This document shows positions 6,249 through 8,383 of a DNA stretch of 8,383 nt, piece after piece; positions within the stretch are counted from its first letter, which is position 1; the number at the start of each line of letters is the position of its first letter. The stretch is from Candidatus Sulfopaludibacter sp. SbA3 (lineage in GTDB: Bacteria > Acidobacteriota > Terriglobia > 20CM-2-55-15). The stretch spans positions 1 through 8,383 of the forward strand of contig CAMAWS010000114.1 of NCBI GenBank assembly GCA_945861845.1. Direction: 5' to 3'. Position numbers and translations under genes: made by a program. The notes under the pieces are model-generated. The model searched no databases, was not told the DNA's origin, and was given only the letters and a program-made list of their open reading frames with translations.

Positions 6249-6257
6249 TGGTATGAT
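6249..6257 (+). promoter_or_regulatory. Extended -10 promoter candidate for the DUF6152-like gene
   Basis: TGGTATGAT combines the extended TGn element with TATGAT (five of six to the -10 consensus). No matching -35 lies at the normal distance; TTGGAT at 6222-6227 is too far upstream. The leader to the ATG at 6285 would be about 20 bases and includes GAGGTG (6273-6278) as ribosome-binding site. Confidence 0.3.
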
Positions 6258-6284
6258 TTGTCAACCCTCAGCGAGGTGCAAAGC

Positions 6285-6689
6285 ATGAAACCTGGATGGA
6301 TCGGCGTACTGTTGGCCTTGGTAGTTTTGGCCGTTAGCGTTCTGCCTGTATCCGCTCACCACGCGTTTGCGCTGGATTATGACGAGGGCCGGTCGATACT
6401 GCTGACGGGCGTCATCACCAGGGTTGAATGGAAGAATCCCCACACCTACGTTTACATTGACGTCAAAGACCCGCACGGCGCCGTGGAACGCTGGGCACTT
6501 GAAGGCAATCCTCCAAATCTCCTGACACGCATTGGCTGGATGCGCGAAATGTTGAAACCGGGCGACCACATTACCGTCTTCGGTTACCTTCCCAGGATGA
6601 GTTCGGACCTCGCTATCGCCAATGTAGCCGCGGGCCGGAGAGTTACCCTGGCAGATGGTCATACGCTCGTCTTCGGGATCGGCCGCTAA
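6285..6689 (+). CDS. Small exported DUF6152-like protein
   Basis: A 134-aa exported protein of unknown function. The ATG at 6285 is preferred over one at 6210: GAGGTG sits six bases upstream and the protein then starts directly with a signal peptide (residues 1-24, ending PVSA). Cleavage would leave a mature chain beginning His25-His26-Ala-Phe. The mature part reads as a compact beta domain: LTGVITRVEWKNPHTYVYIDV (written here by its key parts Trp49, Asn51-Pro52-His53), then ERWALEGNPP, LLTRIGW and LKPGDHITVFGY. The HHAF start, the W-x-NPH motif and the late KPGD turn are what I associate with DUF6152 proteins, common in acidobacteria and proteobacteria. The fold may be OB-like. It diverges from the MBL gene, with which it shares a roughly 195-base control region. 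Confidence 0.82.
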   Translation: MKPGWIGVLLALVVLAVSVLPVSAHHAFALDYDEGRSILLTGVITRVEWKNPHTYVYIDVKDPHGAVERWALEGNPPNLLTRIGWMREMLKPGDHITVFGYLPRMSSDLAIANVAAGRRVTLADGHTLVFGIGR

Positions 6690-6700
6690 TCTCGATTTCC

Positions 6701-6720
6701 CGATCCTGCCGGGATCGTTT
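6701..6720 (+). terminator. Weak hairpin after the DUF6152-like gene
   Basis: CGATCC (6701-6706) pairs with GGATCG (6712-6717) around a five-base loop and is followed by TTT only. CCGATCC (6700-6706) can also pair with GGATCGG at 6676-6682 inside the gene end, so two folds compete. The short T-run makes termination uncertain. Only 21 bases separate it from the helicase ATG. Confidence 0.35.
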
Positions 6721-6740
6721 GCACTGCTTGACTTGTCTCC

Positions 6741-8383
6741 ATGAATTTTCATCCACTCGTACAAGAATGGTTTAGCCGTTCCTTTCCCGCGCCCACTCCA
6801 GCCCAGGAACTTGCATGGGCGGAACTTGCCTTAGGCAACGATGTGTTGATCTCGGCCCCGACAGGTTCCGGCAAGACGTTGGCCGCGTTCCTGATGTGCC
6901 TCGACCGGCTTGTGCGCCGATCTCTCGACGGCAAGATCGAGGACCGCACCGAAATCGTCTACGTGTCGCCGCTCAAGGCCCTGAGCAATGACATACAGAA
7001 GAATCTCGAACGGCCCCTGGCGGAAATCGCGGCATTGGCCGCAGAGAAAGGCATCCTGATGCCACCGATCCGGGTAGCCCTGCGCACCGGCGACACACCC
7101 GCTTCGGAACGGCTAATGATGGTCAAGAGGCCGCCGCACATCCTGGTAACGACCCCCGAATCCTTCTTCATCCTCCTCACGGCGGGACGCAGCCGGGATT
7201 TTCTGGCCACCACCAACACGCTGATCATCGATGAAATCCACGCCATAATCGACGACAAGCGGGGTGCGCACCTGGCCCTGTCGATCGCGCGGCTGGACGA
7301 CCTCGTCATAAAAGCCGGAGGCAAACAGCCCCAGCGGATTGGAATTTCGGCAACGGTGAAGCCAATTGAAGAGGTTGCCCGGTTTGTCGGCCCCCGGCAA
7401 TCGGTTCGCATCATTGACAGCGGGCATCGGCGGAAACTGGATCTGGCCGTCGAGGTCCCTAAAGATGAGCTCGGACCGGTTGCGGCCAACGAGATGTGGG
7501 CCGAAATCTACGACCGGATCGCCGAACTCATCCTGGCCCATCGCACGACGATTGTCTTCGTTAACACGCGGCGCCTGGCGGAACGCGTCGCGCACCATCT
7601 CGCCGAGAGGCTGGGCGAAACAGCCGTCCTCGCCCACCATGGAAGCCTTTCGAGGCAGTTGCGGCTTGAAGCGGAACAGAAGCTGAAGGCCGGCGAGCTG
7701 CGCGCCGTGGTTGCGACGGCCTCCCTCGAATTGGGAATCGACATCGGGTCGGTCGACCTCGTCTGCCAGATCGGATCGCCCCGTTCGATAGCCGTCACAC
7801 TTCAAAGAGTCGGGCGATCCGGCCATCAGGCCGATCCCACAAGCGTGCCGAAGGGCCGGCTGTTTGCCACCACCCGCGACGAGTTAATCGAGTGCGCCGC
7901 CCTGGTTCGGGCGATTCGCACTGGACTCCTCGACGCACTGGAGTTTCCCCAGTGGCCTCTCGATGTCCTGGCCCAGCAGGTTGTAGCCGCCTCCGCGTGC
8001 GAGCCCTGGCGCGAAGACGACCTGTATGAACTCGTCCGCAAGGCTTATCCGTACCGGGACCTGCCGAGAAGCGAGTTCGACTCTGTAATCCAGATGCTTT
8101 CGGAAGGCATTGCAACCGCGCGGGGACGCAGCGGCGCATTCCTCCATCGTGACCAGGTGAATAGCGTCGTACGCCCCCGGCGCGGCGCCCGTCTTGCCGC
8201 CATTACGTCGGGAGGGGCCATTCCCGAAAACGCAAATTACTTCGTTGTCACCGAACCGGAAGAAACCATCGTTGGAACGGTCGATGAGGATTTCGCGGTT
8301 GAAAGTATGGCCGGCGATGTCTTCCTGCTCGGCACAAACTCCTGGCGGATTCGCCGTGTCGAATCAGGACGCATCCGCGTGGA
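6741..8383 (+). CDS. lhr: Lhr-family ATP-dependent helicase (3' end outside window)
   Basis: The first 547 codons of a superfamily 2 helicase of the Lhr (large helicase-related) type, a 3'-5' DNA or DNA-RNA translocase linked to DNA repair. The frame is open from ATG 6741 to the right edge. The start is followed by the typical opening FHPLVQEWF...PTPAQ. Helicase motifs: Walker A APTGSGKT (39-46), Walker B DEIH (164-167), SAT (203-205), then [28 protein letters not shown], and motif [10 protein letters not shown] (355-362). After the RecA2 domain comes a region fitting the winged-helix part and the start of the Lhr core domain. Lhr-core proteins are about 800-900 aa and long Lhr about 1500, so roughly a third or more is missing and the subtype cannot be set. 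No clear ribosome-binding site precedes the ATG. No neighbour explains it. Confidence 0.93.
   Translation, partial: MNFHPLVQEWFSRSFPAPTPAQELAWAELALGNDVLISAPTGSGKTLAAFLMCLDRLVRRSLDGKIEDRTEIVYVSPLKALSNDIQKNLERPLAEIAALAAEKGILMPPIRVALRTGDTPASERLMMVKRPPHILVTTPESFFILLTAGRSRDFLATTNTLIIDEIHAIIDDKRGAHLALSIARLDDLVIKAGGKQPQRIGISATVKPIEEVARFVGPRQSVRIIDSGHRRKLDLAVEVPKDELGPVAANEMWAEIYDRIAELILAHRTTIVFVNTRRLAERVAHHLAERLGETAVLAHHGSLSRQLRLEAEQKLKAGELRAVVATASLELGIDIGSVDLVCQIGSPRSIAVTLQRVGRSGHQADPTSVPKGRLFATTRDELIECAALVRAIRTGLLDALEFPQWPLDVLAQQVVAASACEPWREDDLYELVRKAYPYRDLPRSEFDSVIQMLSEGIATARGRSGAFLHRDQVNSVVRPRRGARLAAITSGGAIPENANYFVVTEPEETIVGTVDEDFAVESMAGDVFLLGTNSWRIRRVESGRIRV

Noticed and set aside
6210..6284. 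Upstream ATG at 6210 as start of the DUF6152-like protein
   Set aside because: It would place 25 polar residues ahead of the signal peptide and run through the promoter candidate, while ATG 6285 has a well-spaced GAGGTG.
6959..8147. Several minus-strand open frames opposite the helicase
   Set aside because: The plus strand carries all Lhr helicase motifs in order in a single open frame to the window edge. The reverse frames are Arg/Ser-rich shadows.

Overview
The window looks like a stretch of a GC-rich soil or environmental bacterium, most likely an acidobacterium. That guess rests on gene content: a secreted c-type cytochrome with a Pirellula/Verrucomicrobium-like haem domain, a soluble PQQ alcohol dehydrogenase, a DUF6152-type exported protein, and GC-rich REP-like palindromes between genes. 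It is an inference from gene types, not from a marker gene.

Layout. Bases 1-216 hold the possible tail of a gene and a small inverted repeat. An alpha/beta hydrolase lies on the minus strand (217-1173) and has no recognisable export signal. A plus-strand promoter candidate overlaps its 5' end and leads into a three-gene cluster: a diheme cytochrome c (1193-1957), a PQQ-dependent alcohol dehydrogenase (2235-3866) and a secreted metzincin-like zinc protease (3835-5019) whose start overlaps the dehydrogenase stop. A 208-bp concentric palindrome of six hairpins sits between cytochrome and dehydrogenase. A second two-hairpin palindrome (5039-5122) separates the protease from a convergent, exported metallo-beta-lactamase-fold hydrolase (5148-6089, minus). 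That hydrolase has a good promoter flanked by two palindromes. Then come a small exported DUF6152-like protein (6285-6689) and the first 547 codons of an Lhr-family DNA helicase that runs off the right edge.

How the genes fit together. The cytochrome and the dehydrogenase form a plausible periplasmic oxidation module: the quinoprotein oxidises an alcohol and passes electrons to the diheme cytochrome. The dehydrogenase carries the Asp-x-Asp arrangement at the catalytic aspartate (Asp300-Phe-Asp302) that marks lanthanide-dependent members of the methanol/ethanol dehydrogenase family. The co-encoded protease has the zinc motif HEFGHLLGFRD, a candidate Met-turn and a long N-terminal region I do not recognise. 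Its link to the redox pair is the least explained part of the window. The helicase is a separate DNA-repair function.

Limits. Family assignments come from motifs read by eye. Promoters, operators and terminators are pattern matches only.
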